From Terrimonas sp. (GTDB taxonomy: Bacteria > Bacteroidota > Bacteroidia > Chitinophagales > Chitinophagaceae): DNA of 64,000 nucleotides. A program made the position numbers and the translations under genes. This document shows, one piece after another, positions 10,353 to 18,280 of this stretch (within the stretch, counting starts at the first letter, position 1; every line of letters begins with the position of its first letter). Location: NCBI RefSeq assembly GCF_003075435.1, contig NZ_QCZJ01000023.1, positions 29,443-93,442 on the forward strand, read 5' to 3'. The notes beneath the pieces were generated by a model. The model was not told the DNA's origin and did no database searches. It saw only the letters and a program-made list of their open reading frames with translations.

Positions 10353-10383
10353 CCCCTCACCGCGGCCGTATAGCCGGTAGGGG
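10353..10383. repeat. Hairpin after copy 4
   Basis: CCCCT-c-ACCG pairs with CGGT-AGGGG immediately after the stop codon, followed by gtgcctga, which matches the GTGCCTAA that follows the CCCCTCTCC hairpins. A diverged member of that family. Confidence 0.6.
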
Positions 10384-10500
10384 TGCCTGAAAACCCGTAG
10401 TTCGGAAAATGAGAAGAGCAGGGGCATGAGGATATAATAGAATGTGATAATGTAAAGTATGAATAGCGGAATTGTAAATAGCAAAAAGAACTTTACCAAC

Positions 10501-10526
10501 TGCTGACAGCCGATAGCTAACAGCCA
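10501..10526 (+). repeat. CTGATAGCT-type decamer array before copy 5
   Basis: Short array (tgctgacagcc, gatagcta, acagcc) about 13 bases before the ATG of copy 5. The stretch before it (about 10431-10470) has low-complexity AATGTGATAATGTAA-like words. Confidence 0.7.
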
Positions 10527-10538
10527 AATACCCGTAAA

Positions 10539-12932
10539 ATGATAAAGAACTATTTCAAAATCGCCTGGCGGAATTTAAAATCCAGTAAAGCTTATACTGC
10601 TATAAACATTATTGGATTATCGCTTGGTATTGCCTGCAGTATTTTAATTTTTACATTTATCAGTCATCAGCTGAGCTATGATAATTTTCATCATAATGCA
10701 AACAGCATATATCGTTTAGTTACAGAGTGGCATGATGAAGAAGTAAATCATTCGCAGGCTGTACCGCAGCCGCTGGGCAAAGCTTTTCGTACAGACTTTT
10801 CATTTGATGAAAATACGGCCCGTATTGTTGATTACAGGAATACATTAATTACGCTGATCGGCGATAAACAAAACAGAAAGTTTAACGAAGAAAATGGTGT
10901 TGCATTTGTAGAACCCGAATTCTTCAGCATATTTAATTTTCCGTTATTGGCAGGAAATGCCAAAACCGTATTGCAAAATCCCAATGAAGCGCTGGTAACG
11001 GAAACCATTGCCAGGAAATATTATACTTCCGCTGATGCAGCCATTGGCAAAACCATCCGGCTTGATAACGGAACAGATTTTGTGATCAAAGGCATTTTAA
11101 AAGATCTTCCCGCTAATACTGACCGCCGCCAGAATATATTCTTATCATATCAAAACTTAAGAGACCGGAACGCATGGCTTGCCAGCGACAGCAGTTGGGG
11201 CGGTGTGTATAGTGGCAGCCAGTGCTATACATTGTTAAAGCCCAATATAACAGAAGCACAGGTAAATAAAGCATTATCGCTGATTGTAAATAAAAATTTT
11301 GAAGGGAGAGATGCAAAAGTGTGGACATTCAGGCTGCAGCCCTTAAGCGATATTCATTTCAACCCTGATTTTAATGGGTATGCAGATAAAGGCTATTTAT
11401 GGGCGCTTGGTTTTATAGGTTTGTTTTTATTGATAACAGCCTGTGTAAATTTTGTAAATCTTGCTACAGCGCAGGCGCTTAACCGTTCAAAGGAAATTGG
11501 GATCAGGAAAGTGTTGGGCAGTTTAAAAAAACAGGTGTTCTGGCAGTTTATTGCGGAAACTGCATTGATAACCCTTGCTGCTGTCATTATTGCCTGTATT
11601 ATGGCCTGGCTTGCTTTGCCATTCTTCAACCAGTTGTTCAGATCGCAGATGCAATTGCACCTGCTGGGTTGGCAAATGATTTCTTTTATACTGATAACGG
11701 TATTGCTTGTTGTGTTTTTTTCCGGTTCATATCCTGGACTTGTACTGGCAAGGTTCCAGCCTGCTCTTGCTTTAAAAAGCAAGCTTTCCCAAAAACATAT
11801 CGGTGGTTTTTCATTGAGAAGAGTACTGGTGATTACACAGTTCGCTATTTCGCAAATGCTCATTATAGGCACGATTGTAATTGCCAGCCAGGTAAATTAT
11901 TCAAAGCATGCAGATCTCGGTTTTAATAAAGAGTCTATTGTAATACTGCCCCTGCCACAAAACGATAATGTAAAGGCAAATACTTTAAAAACACGGCTTG
12001 CCGCCTTGCCTGGTGTTGAAAAAGTTTCATTATGCTTTCAGCCGCCGGCATCGCAAAGTAATAATAGTACCGGTATAAGGTATGCTAACCGTGCTGAAGA
12101 CGAACATTGGAGCATTAATATGAAGAGCGCGGATGATCAATACCTGAATACATTTGATTTAAAGCTGGTTGCAGGCAGAAATTTTTTCCCTTCAGATACA
12201 ACAAGAGAATTCCTGGTGAATGAAACATTTGTAAAAAAACTGAATATTTCATCACCCGAAGAAGTTATCGGTAAAAGAATCAGTGTAAACGGAGGTACTA
12301 TTACTGCCCCGGTTGTTGGTGTGGTAAAAGATTTTAATAATTATTCTCTGCATAGCCAGATTGACGCGATATGCATCATGCCTAATGCGGCAAGGTATTC
12401 TAATTGTGCTGTAAAGGTCAATGGCAATAATATAAAATCAACGCTTGCATCTTTCGATAAAATATGGAATGAAACCTACCCCGACTATCTCTATAATTAC
12501 CAGTTTCTTGATGAGCGCATCGGGGAGTTTTACAGGATGGATGGTATTATGCTGATCATGATAGAAGTTTTTGCTTTTATCGCAATCATTATCGGGTGCC
12601 TGGGATTATACGGGCTTGTATCATTTATGGCATTGAGAAAAACCAAAGAAATCGGTGTACGCAAAGTGCTCGGCGCTTCCATGCAAAGCATTCTTTGGTT
12701 ATTTGGTAAAGAATTCAGCAGGCTTTTGATAATAGCTTTCATTATTGCGGCGCCTGTTGCCTGGTGGGCAATGAGTAAATACCTGCAGGATTTTGAATAC
12801 AGGATTCCGCTTGGTATTGAAGTGTTTGCTTTGGCAATAGCAGCCACATTTATAATAGCATTTGTAACGGTAGGGTACAGGTCATTACGGGCAGCAATAG
12901 CTAATCCGGTGAAGAGCTTGAGGATGGAGTGA
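10539..12932 (+). CDS. FtsX/MacB-type ABC transporter permease, copy 5 (group C)
   Basis: 797 residues. Group C by the module 1 coupling segment at T310 ([18 protein letters not shown]), by [20 protein letters not shown] at TM5, and by [20 protein letters not shown] in the second periplasmic domain. The second coupling motif at about 699 starts [16 protein letters not shown], without the EQR common in groups A and B. TM6 carries [11 protein letters not shown], the Y being shared with copies 10 and 12. Ends NPVKSLRME. Confidence 0.95.
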   Translation: MIKNYFKIAWRNLKSSKAYTAINIIGLSLGIACSILIFTFISHQLSYDNFHHNANSIYRLVTEWHDEEVNHSQAVPQPLGKAFRTDFSFDENTARIVDYRNTLITLIGDKQNRKFNEENGVAFVEPEFFSIFNFPLLAGNAKTVLQNPNEALVTETIARKYYTSADAAIGKTIRLDNGTDFVIKGILKDLPANTDRRQNIFLSYQNLRDRNAWLASDSSWGGVYSGSQCYTLLKPNITEAQVNKALSLIVNKNFEGRDAKVWTFRLQPLSDIHFNPDFNGYADKGYLWALGFIGLFLLITACVNFVNLATAQALNRSKEIGIRKVLGSLKKQVFWQFIAETALITLAAVIIACIMAWLALPFFNQLFRSQMQLHLLGWQMISFILITVLLVVFFSGSYPGLVLARFQPALALKSKLSQKHIGGFSLRRVLVITQFAISQMLIIGTIVIASQVNYSKHADLGFNKESIVILPLPQNDNVKANTLKTRLAALPGVEKVSLCFQPPASQSNNSTGIRYANRAEDEHWSINMKSADDQYLNTFDLKLVAGRNFFPSDTTREFLVNETFVKKLNISSPEEVIGKRISVNGGTITAPVVGVVKDFNNYSLHSQIDAICIMPNAARYSNCAVKVNGNNIKSTLASFDKIWNETYPDYLYNYQFLDERIGEFYRMDGIMLIMIEVFAFIAIIIGCLGLYGLVSFMALRKTKEIGVRKVLGASMQSILWLFGKEFSRLLIIAFIIAAPVAWWAMSKYLQDFEYRIPLGIEVFALAIAATFIIAFVTVGYRSLRAAIANPVKSLRME

Positions 12933-12944
12933 CCTCACCCCCGG

Positions 12945-12969
12945 CCCCTCTCCACGGGGTGGAGAGGGG
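12945..12969. repeat. CCCCTCTCCAC hairpin after copy 5
   Basis: Perfect 11-bp inverted repeat (12945-12955 with 12959-12969), loop GGG, 12 bases after the stop codon and preceded by cctcaccccc. It is followed by gcctaaac and by a GGCGGTTGTGGAAATGGTAAGAG stretch that recurs after copies 9, 10, 13, 14 and 16. Confidence 0.9.
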
Positions 12970-13020
12970 TGCCTAAACACAAGGCGGTTGTGGAAATGGT
13001 AAGAGGGGGCGCTTAAGAGG

Positions 13021-13079
13021 GAAGAGCGTAAGATGGTAAGAACGTAAGAATGTAAAATGATAAGAGCGTAAAATGGCAA
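13021..13079 (+). repeat. GTAAGAATG low-complexity repeat
   Basis: Tandem degenerate units of about 10 bases (agcgtaagatg, gtaagaacgtaag, aatgtaaaatg, ataagagcgtaaaatg). Related words occur at 146-188 and near 10440. Seen only in spacers. Confidence 0.6.
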
Positions 13080-13080
13080 A

Positions 13081-13127
13081 AGCTGAATGCTGATAGCTAA
13101 CCGCTGATAGCTGAAACCTAATAGCTA
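13081..13127 (+). repeat. CTGATAGCT-type decamer array before copy 6
   Basis: Units agctgaatg, ctgatagcta, accgctgatag, ctgaaacct, aatagct, followed by aaatcaaatttcaa and the ATG. The last 50 bases up to and into the gene are almost identical to the leader of copy 10 (23285-23345), though the two genes belong to different groups. Confidence 0.85.
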
Positions 13128-13140
13128 AATCAAATTTCAA

Positions 13141-15546
13141 ATGCTAAAGAATTATCTCAAAATCGCCTGGCGTAATATTCGTAAAAACAGGTTGTACAGT
13201 TTTGTAAATATTGCAGGGCTTACCATTGGTATTGCGAGTTGCCTGCTTATTGGCATATATGTGTGGAATGAATTAACCTATGATGATTTTAATACGAATA
13301 AAGATCGTATTGCCCGTGTGACAATGGTTTACCAGCTTTCCGGAACAAAAGGCGAGATAGCTTTAACCGGAACTAAAGCAGGACCTGAATTTAAACGCAG
13401 GTTTCCACAGGTGGAAGCATATGTGCGTACCATGAAAGATGCGCTGTCGCTTGCTAATGGAACAAAAGCTTTTGATGAAAAAAATGTTTTGTACGCAGAT
13501 AAGGATTTTTTCTCCATATTTTCTTTTCCGTTGTTAAAAGGGAATCCTGAAACAGTGCTGGATGCTCCAGGTAAAATTGTACTAACGGAAAAGACTGCAC
13601 GAAAATATTTCGGAACAGAAAACCCTATTGGTAAAACCCTTCGTGTAAATGGCGGTAAAGATTATGAAGTAACAGGTATTGCAGGCGATGCGCCTCTTAA
13701 CTCCCAGGTACAGTATAATGTTATCATTTCCTTTAAAAGTATTTGGGGCGCGGATCGGGAAAGATGGACAGAGGCTAATTATGTTACCTATCTTCTTTTG
13801 AAAAGGGCAGATCAGATCAAACCGCTGGGCAAGCAATTGAAGTTGTATGGAGAAAATATGAAGGAACAGGAATTTCACCTGCAGGCAGGCAGTACAGATT
13901 ATGTAAGTTTTAATCTTGAACCATTACAATCTGTTCATCTTCAGTCTGCAGTTAAAGGAGGTTTGGAGCCGGCAGGAAATATTACATACATATATGTATT
14001 AAGCGTGGTGGCTTTGCTTATACTTTTAATAGCCTGCGTTAATTATACCAATCTTGCTACAGCGCAGTCCGTTGGACGTGGAACGGAAATTGGTATAAGA
14101 AAAGTAATGGGAGCCGGCAAAATGCAATTGCTGAAACAGTTCCTGGGAGAATCTCTTGTGCTGACAATAATTGCTTTACTGCTCGCTTTTATTGTAAGTG
14201 CCGCAATACTCCCATTATTCAACGCTGTTACCAATAAATCATTTTCAGTTGACCAGTTTTTGTCACCGGCTTTTATTGGCGCGGCATTATTGCTCTGCCT
14301 GGTAGTGAGTATAATATCTGGTGCATATCCTGCTTTTGTGTTGAGCAATACAAAGCTGGTAAGCATTTTAAAGTCCGGGCTACAAATATCGCATTCCGGA
14401 GGAGGAATCAGGAAAGTGCTGATCATATTTCAGTTTGTAATTGCGGTGTTTCTTACCGCAGCTACTATCATAGTGCTAAACCAGGTGTCATATATTCAAA
14501 GGAAAGATCTTGGTTACAACAGGGAGCAAATAATAGTATTGCCGGTAGATTATAAAACAAGGGGAGTATATGACCAGTTAAAGTATGACGTGAAAAATAA
14601 TCCCAATGTGTTAAGTGTCACAGGTTCGTATGAAGGTCCTGTTTCTATTGGTTGGGGTGATGGCATTACCGCGGATGATGGTTCGGGCAAAAAAGAATTA
14701 TCATTAAATGCAACTCCTGTTGATCTTGATTATTTAAGAACCATGGGTATGCAACTTGTTGCCGGCCGGGATTTTATCCGTAACGATTTCCTTTTGCAGG
14801 ACACCTCCAATAACTACAGTAATTACCGGTCTGCATATATATTAAATGAAAACGCTGTAAAGCAATTGGGCTGGACACCAGAGCAGGCTATCGGGAAAAC
14901 TATTCAGAAAGGATCACCTGGTTCAGTTGTTGGTGTGGTAAAAGATTTCAATTTTGAATCGCTGCATACACCGGTTGGACCTTTACTTATTTTTTTAGAT
15001 ACATCTATGGTAAGGGAGATGTATGTTAAAATAAAGCCTGAACAGGCGGCTTCTACTATTGCAGGGCTTGAAAAAATATGGCAATCCCGTGTATTGCATC
15101 GTCCTTTTGATTATCATTTTCTTGATGAAGATTTTAGCGCTTTATATAAAGAAGAACAAAGGACTGCTAAACTCTTTTCACTGTTTTCTGGTTTAGCCAT
15201 AGCGCTTGCCTGCTCAGGATTATTTGCGCTTGCCGCATTTACAACTGTGCAGCGTACAAAAGAAATCGGCATCAGGAAAGTATTGGGCGCTGATATTGCT
15301 AATATCACATTCCTTATAGCAAAGCAGTTCCTGGTGCTGGTAGCAATTGCCATTTTAATTGCAACGCCTCTGGCATGGCTTGCCGGCAATAGCTGGTTGC
15401 AAAATTTTGCATACCGTGCAGATATACATTGGTGGATTTTTATAATAGCCGGAGCCACTGCTGTAATCATTGCATTATCGGCAGTAAGTTATCATGCTGT
15501 AAGAGCGGCTCTGGCTAACCCGGTGAAGAGTTTGAGGACGGAGTGA
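13141..15546 (+). CDS. FtsX/MacB-type ABC transporter permease, copy 6 (group B)
   Basis: 801 residues. Group B by GNITYIYVLSVVALL at TM2 and GVVKDFNFESLHTPVGP. Module 1 coupling motif at T307 reads TAQSVGRGTEIGIRKVMG, with T in place of the K/R before E. Module 2 motif at about 703 is [16 protein letters not shown]. The module 1 end, SNTKLVSILKSG, has lost the NP.K signature. The last 47 bases (15500-15546) match the last 47 bases of copy 8 with one difference, far above the similarity of the gene bodies. No decamer array or hairpin follows; copy 7 starts 57 bases on. Confidence 0.95.
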   Translation: MLKNYLKIAWRNIRKNRLYSFVNIAGLTIGIASCLLIGIYVWNELTYDDFNTNKDRIARVTMVYQLSGTKGEIALTGTKAGPEFKRRFPQVEAYVRTMKDALSLANGTKAFDEKNVLYADKDFFSIFSFPLLKGNPETVLDAPGKIVLTEKTARKYFGTENPIGKTLRVNGGKDYEVTGIAGDAPLNSQVQYNVIISFKSIWGADRERWTEANYVTYLLLKRADQIKPLGKQLKLYGENMKEQEFHLQAGSTDYVSFNLEPLQSVHLQSAVKGGLEPAGNITYIYVLSVVALLILLIACVNYTNLATAQSVGRGTEIGIRKVMGAGKMQLLKQFLGESLVLTIIALLLAFIVSAAILPLFNAVTNKSFSVDQFLSPAFIGAALLLCLVVSIISGAYPAFVLSNTKLVSILKSGLQISHSGGGIRKVLIIFQFVIAVFLTAATIIVLNQVSYIQRKDLGYNREQIIVLPVDYKTRGVYDQLKYDVKNNPNVLSVTGSYEGPVSIGWGDGITADDGSGKKELSLNATPVDLDYLRTMGMQLVAGRDFIRNDFLLQDTSNNYSNYRSAYILNENAVKQLGWTPEQAIGKTIQKGSPGSVVGVVKDFNFESLHTPVGPLLIFLDTSMVREMYVKIKPEQAASTIAGLEKIWQSRVLHRPFDYHFLDEDFSALYKEEQRTAKLFSLFSGLAIALACSGLFALAAFTTVQRTKEIGIRKVLGADIANITFLIAKQFLVLVAIAILIATPLAWLAGNSWLQNFAYRADIHWWIFIIAGATAVIIALSAVSYHAVRAALANPVKSLRTE

Positions 15547-15588
15547 GGAATAGTGAATAAGTGAAATATAATATATGAAAATTTTCTG

Positions 15589-15596
15589 AAGAGGAG
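15589..15596 (+). promoter_or_regulatory. Shine-Dalgarno sequence of copy 7
   Basis: AAGAGGAG, seven bases before the ATG at 15604. This is the only purine-rich ribosome-binding site of classical form and spacing that I see among the 21 permease genes. Confidence 0.6.
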
Positions 15597-15603
15597 CAAT
15601 TCT

Positions 15604-17970
15604 ATGATAAAGAACTATTTAAAAACTACATGGCGTAATCTTACAGCAAACAAGCTTTCTGCTATTATTAATATCGGAGGTCTTGCTGTTGGTATGACCG
15701 CCAGTTTTTTGCTGATACTATATGTGTATAATGAGTTTAGTTATGATAGGTTTAATAAGAACAGCGATCGTTTATTTCTTGTATTTAAGAATTTGCCTGA
15801 TAATGGTGAAGTTAAAACCAATCCTGTTACTCCCGCACCATTAGCGGACGTATTGAAGAATAGTTTTCCTGGGATTGAAAATGTTGCACGGGTAAGCTAT
15901 CCTGCCAAAAATTTATTATGTTACGATGATAAAAGAATTAAATTCTCCATAGTTTCCGCTGAACAGGATTTGTTAAAAATGTTCAGTTTTGATTTTGTTC
16001 AGGGAGATTATAAAACTGCTTTATCCGATCCGTCGGATATTATTCTCACCCAGTCAACAGCAAATGCCATTTTTGGAAATGCCGATCCCATAGGCAAAAT
16101 AATAAAATACAAGAATCAATATCCCCTTACTGTTAAAGCTGTTATTAAAGATAATCCTGTAAACTCAAGCCTTTCTTTTCAGGCAATAACCACATGGGAT
16201 TTTTATATGAATCAGGAGCCGTGGAGGAAAGATGCAGGCTGGTCAATGTTTGATTATTCAAGTTACGTGTTGTTGAAAAAGGGGGTTAAACTGTCAGACC
16301 TTAATGCCGGGATAAAAAAAATAATTGCAAAATATAATCCCGAAGATAGTAAAATCGAGCTTTTTCTTTATCCTCTTACGAAGCTTCATTTGTATAACGA
16401 ATTTAAAAATGGAGTTAATGTCGGAGGAAGAATTGAATACGTTCGTTTGTTTTTAGTATTGGCAATTTTGATTTTAATAATAGCGTGTGTAAATTTTATG
16501 AATCTTTCCACAGCGCTTTCTGAAAAAAAGATCAGGGAAGTTGGTATTCATAAAACAATGGGAGCTACGAGAGCCGTTATTATGAAAAATTTTCTTGGAA
16601 CAGCAATACTAACTTCCTTTATAGCTTTAATTATAGCACTTGTTTTAATATTCCTGCTTCTTCCGGTGTTTAATAGTATACTTGGCATTCAACTGATTTT
16701 GCCATACAAAGATTTTTTTGCCTGGCTATCAGTTTTAGCTATAGCTTTCATTACCGCATTATTAGCTGGCAGTTATCCTGCTGTTTTCTTTTCATCTTTT
16801 AAACCAATCAGAGCCTTAAAAGGCTTAACCAATCCTGCAGGGTCGATGGTAAAAACAAGGCAGGCTCTGGTGGTACTTCAATTTATATTTGCCGTTTGTT
16901 TAATTATTTCCAGTATTGTAATATACCGGCAGGTCAACTATATAAAAAACCGTCCTTTAGGGTATAATATTAATAGTTTAATAGAGATGCCCACAAATGA
17001 AAAACTATCTTCTTCATTTGAACTTTTTAGAGAAGAAGCAATAAAGAAGGGAGCTATTTCAGATGCTGCAATAAGTTCAATTTCGATTACAGGATATGGG
17101 CCTAGTTCCTGGGGTCTTATATGGCCTGATCAGTTGCCGGGGCAAGATAAAATAGCCATTGATTGTATTGGTACAACTTATCATTTTATTGATACGTACG
17201 GATTGACCATTGTTGAAGGCAGAGACTTTGAAACAGGTAGACCCGCCGACTCCGGCGCAGTAATATTGAATGAAGCTGCGGTTAAATTAATGCGATTAAA
17301 AAAGCCTGTGGGTACAGAGATAACATGGCAGAATGAAAAAAGAATTATTATTGGCGTCATAAAAAATTTCGTGTGGGGATCTCCATATGAATCCTCCAAA
17401 CCACTTATTATAGGCTTTGTAAAAGACTGGGTGGGAAATGTAGGTATCAGATTAAATCCTGCAAAGCCAGCTTTACAAAGCTTAAGTGTATTACAATCTA
17501 TTCATGCAAAATACAATCCCGACTATCCATTCGAATATACTTTCACTGATGAAAGTTTTAGAAAAAAACTTATAGATGAAAAGGTGTTAGGTATTATCTC
17601 TGCCAGTTTTACTGTTCTAACAATTTTTATTTCGTGTTTAGGTTTATTCGGATTGGCAGTTTTTTCTGCAATGCAAAGAACTAAGGAAATTGGTGTCAGA
17701 AAAATACTCGGCGCTTCTGTTGGTAGAATAACTGTGATGTTATCAATAGATTTTTTGAAACTCGTAGTTATCGCATTCCTGGTTGCTTTTCCTGTTTCAT
17801 GGTGGCTTATGAATAAGTGGCTGGCTAATTTTTATTACAAAGTAAATATTGATTGGTGGATATTTTTATTAGCAGGCATCACTGTAATGCTGATTGCTTT
17901 TTTAACTATTAGTACACAGGCTATTAAAACAGCATTGGCTAATCCGGTGAAGTCATTGAGGACGGAATAA
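15604..17970 (+). CDS. FtsX/MacB-type ABC transporter permease, copy 7 (group A)
   Basis: 788 residues. Group A by LHLYNEFKNGVNVGG before TM2 and WGSPYESSKP in the second periplasmic domain. The module 1 coupling motif at T303 is the most degraded of the set: TALSEKKIREVGIHKTMGAT, with H for the otherwise invariant R after GI/GV. The module 2 motif at about 690 is normal ([16 protein letters not shown]). The gene looks more AT-rich in third positions than its neighbours, has a real Shine-Dalgarno sequence, and lacks the decamer array upstream. These points together suggest a separate history from adjacent copies. Confidence 0.95.
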   Translation: MIKNYLKTTWRNLTANKLSAIINIGGLAVGMTASFLLILYVYNEFSYDRFNKNSDRLFLVFKNLPDNGEVKTNPVTPAPLADVLKNSFPGIENVARVSYPAKNLLCYDDKRIKFSIVSAEQDLLKMFSFDFVQGDYKTALSDPSDIILTQSTANAIFGNADPIGKIIKYKNQYPLTVKAVIKDNPVNSSLSFQAITTWDFYMNQEPWRKDAGWSMFDYSSYVLLKKGVKLSDLNAGIKKIIAKYNPEDSKIELFLYPLTKLHLYNEFKNGVNVGGRIEYVRLFLVLAILILIIACVNFMNLSTALSEKKIREVGIHKTMGATRAVIMKNFLGTAILTSFIALIIALVLIFLLLPVFNSILGIQLILPYKDFFAWLSVLAIAFITALLAGSYPAVFFSSFKPIRALKGLTNPAGSMVKTRQALVVLQFIFAVCLIISSIVIYRQVNYIKNRPLGYNINSLIEMPTNEKLSSSFELFREEAIKKGAISDAAISSISITGYGPSSWGLIWPDQLPGQDKIAIDCIGTTYHFIDTYGLTIVEGRDFETGRPADSGAVILNEAAVKLMRLKKPVGTEITWQNEKRIIIGVIKNFVWGSPYESSKPLIIGFVKDWVGNVGIRLNPAKPALQSLSVLQSIHAKYNPDYPFEYTFTDESFRKKLIDEKVLGIISASFTVLTIFISCLGLFGLAVFSAMQRTKEIGVRKILGASVGRITVMLSIDFLKLVVIAFLVAFPVSWWLMNKWLANFYYKVNIDWWIFLLAGITVMLIAFLTISTQAIKTALANPVKSLRTE

Positions 17971-17986
17971 GCCCTTACCCCCGGTA

Positions 17987-18007
17987 CCTCTCCACGCGGT
18001 GAAGAGG
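17987..18007. repeat. CCTCTCCAC hairpin after copy 7
   Basis: Nine-base arms (17987-17995 with 17999-18007) with one mismatch and loop GCG, 16 bases after the stop codon, in the same orientation as the other members of the family. Confidence 0.75.
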
Positions 18008-18167
18008 GGTGCCTAAGCTCAATGAATGTTGATGAGTTTGTAGGTGGGGCGCTCGTGAGGGTAAAAATGATAATTGTGCGGGAAGGTGAAAATTCGGAAG
18101 TGCTTGTTGGGATTTATTATATAGATGATGTGGTAGTGATATGGTTTGGAAATATTCTGTAGCACCG

Positions 18168-18194
18168 CTCCCTCGCCTTTGCAAGGAGAGGGAG
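18168..18194. repeat. Inverted-orientation hairpin
   Basis: CTCCCTC-G-CCTT pairs with AAGG-A-GAGGGAG around loop TGC, followed by gaggggggtgag. Read on the - strand it becomes ctcacccccc-ctcctccctctcc, the normal family order, so this copy is flipped relative to the one at 17987. Confidence 0.75.
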
Positions 18195-18240
18195 GAGGGG
18201 GGTGAGGCTGAGAATTTGAAAGTAGATAAATGTAAACAAC

Positions 18241-18266
18241 CGCTGATGACTGAAAGCTTACAGCTC
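18241..18266 (+). repeat. CTGATAGCT-type decamer array before copy 8
   Basis: Three units (cgctgatga, ctgaaagctt, acagct), then caaaccaaatctcaa and the ATG. Confidence 0.7.
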
Positions 18267-18280
18267 AAACCAAATCTCAA

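Larger units (their letters stand above)
17971..18280. other. 310-bp spacer between copies 7 and 8
   Basis: Longest gene-free stretch inside the array. From left to right it holds a CCTCTCCAC hairpin (17987-18007), a diverged gcctaagctcaatg tail, about 130 bases with no recognisable element, a second hairpin in inverted orientation (18168-18194), and a short decamer array before copy 8. I see no coding sequence on either strand. Confidence 0.7.

Noticed and set aside
11393..11872. 159-codon - strand frame opposite copy 5, and similar long antisense frames in other copies
   Set aside because: They recur opposite the same FtsX coupling region in nearly every copy and follow its codon pattern, so they are antisense shadows, not genes.
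12945..12969. CCCCTCTCC hairpins as Rho-independent terminators
   Set aside because: Stems are strong but are followed by gcctaaac instead of a T-run, and copies occur in both orientations and outside the array; listed as repeats instead.
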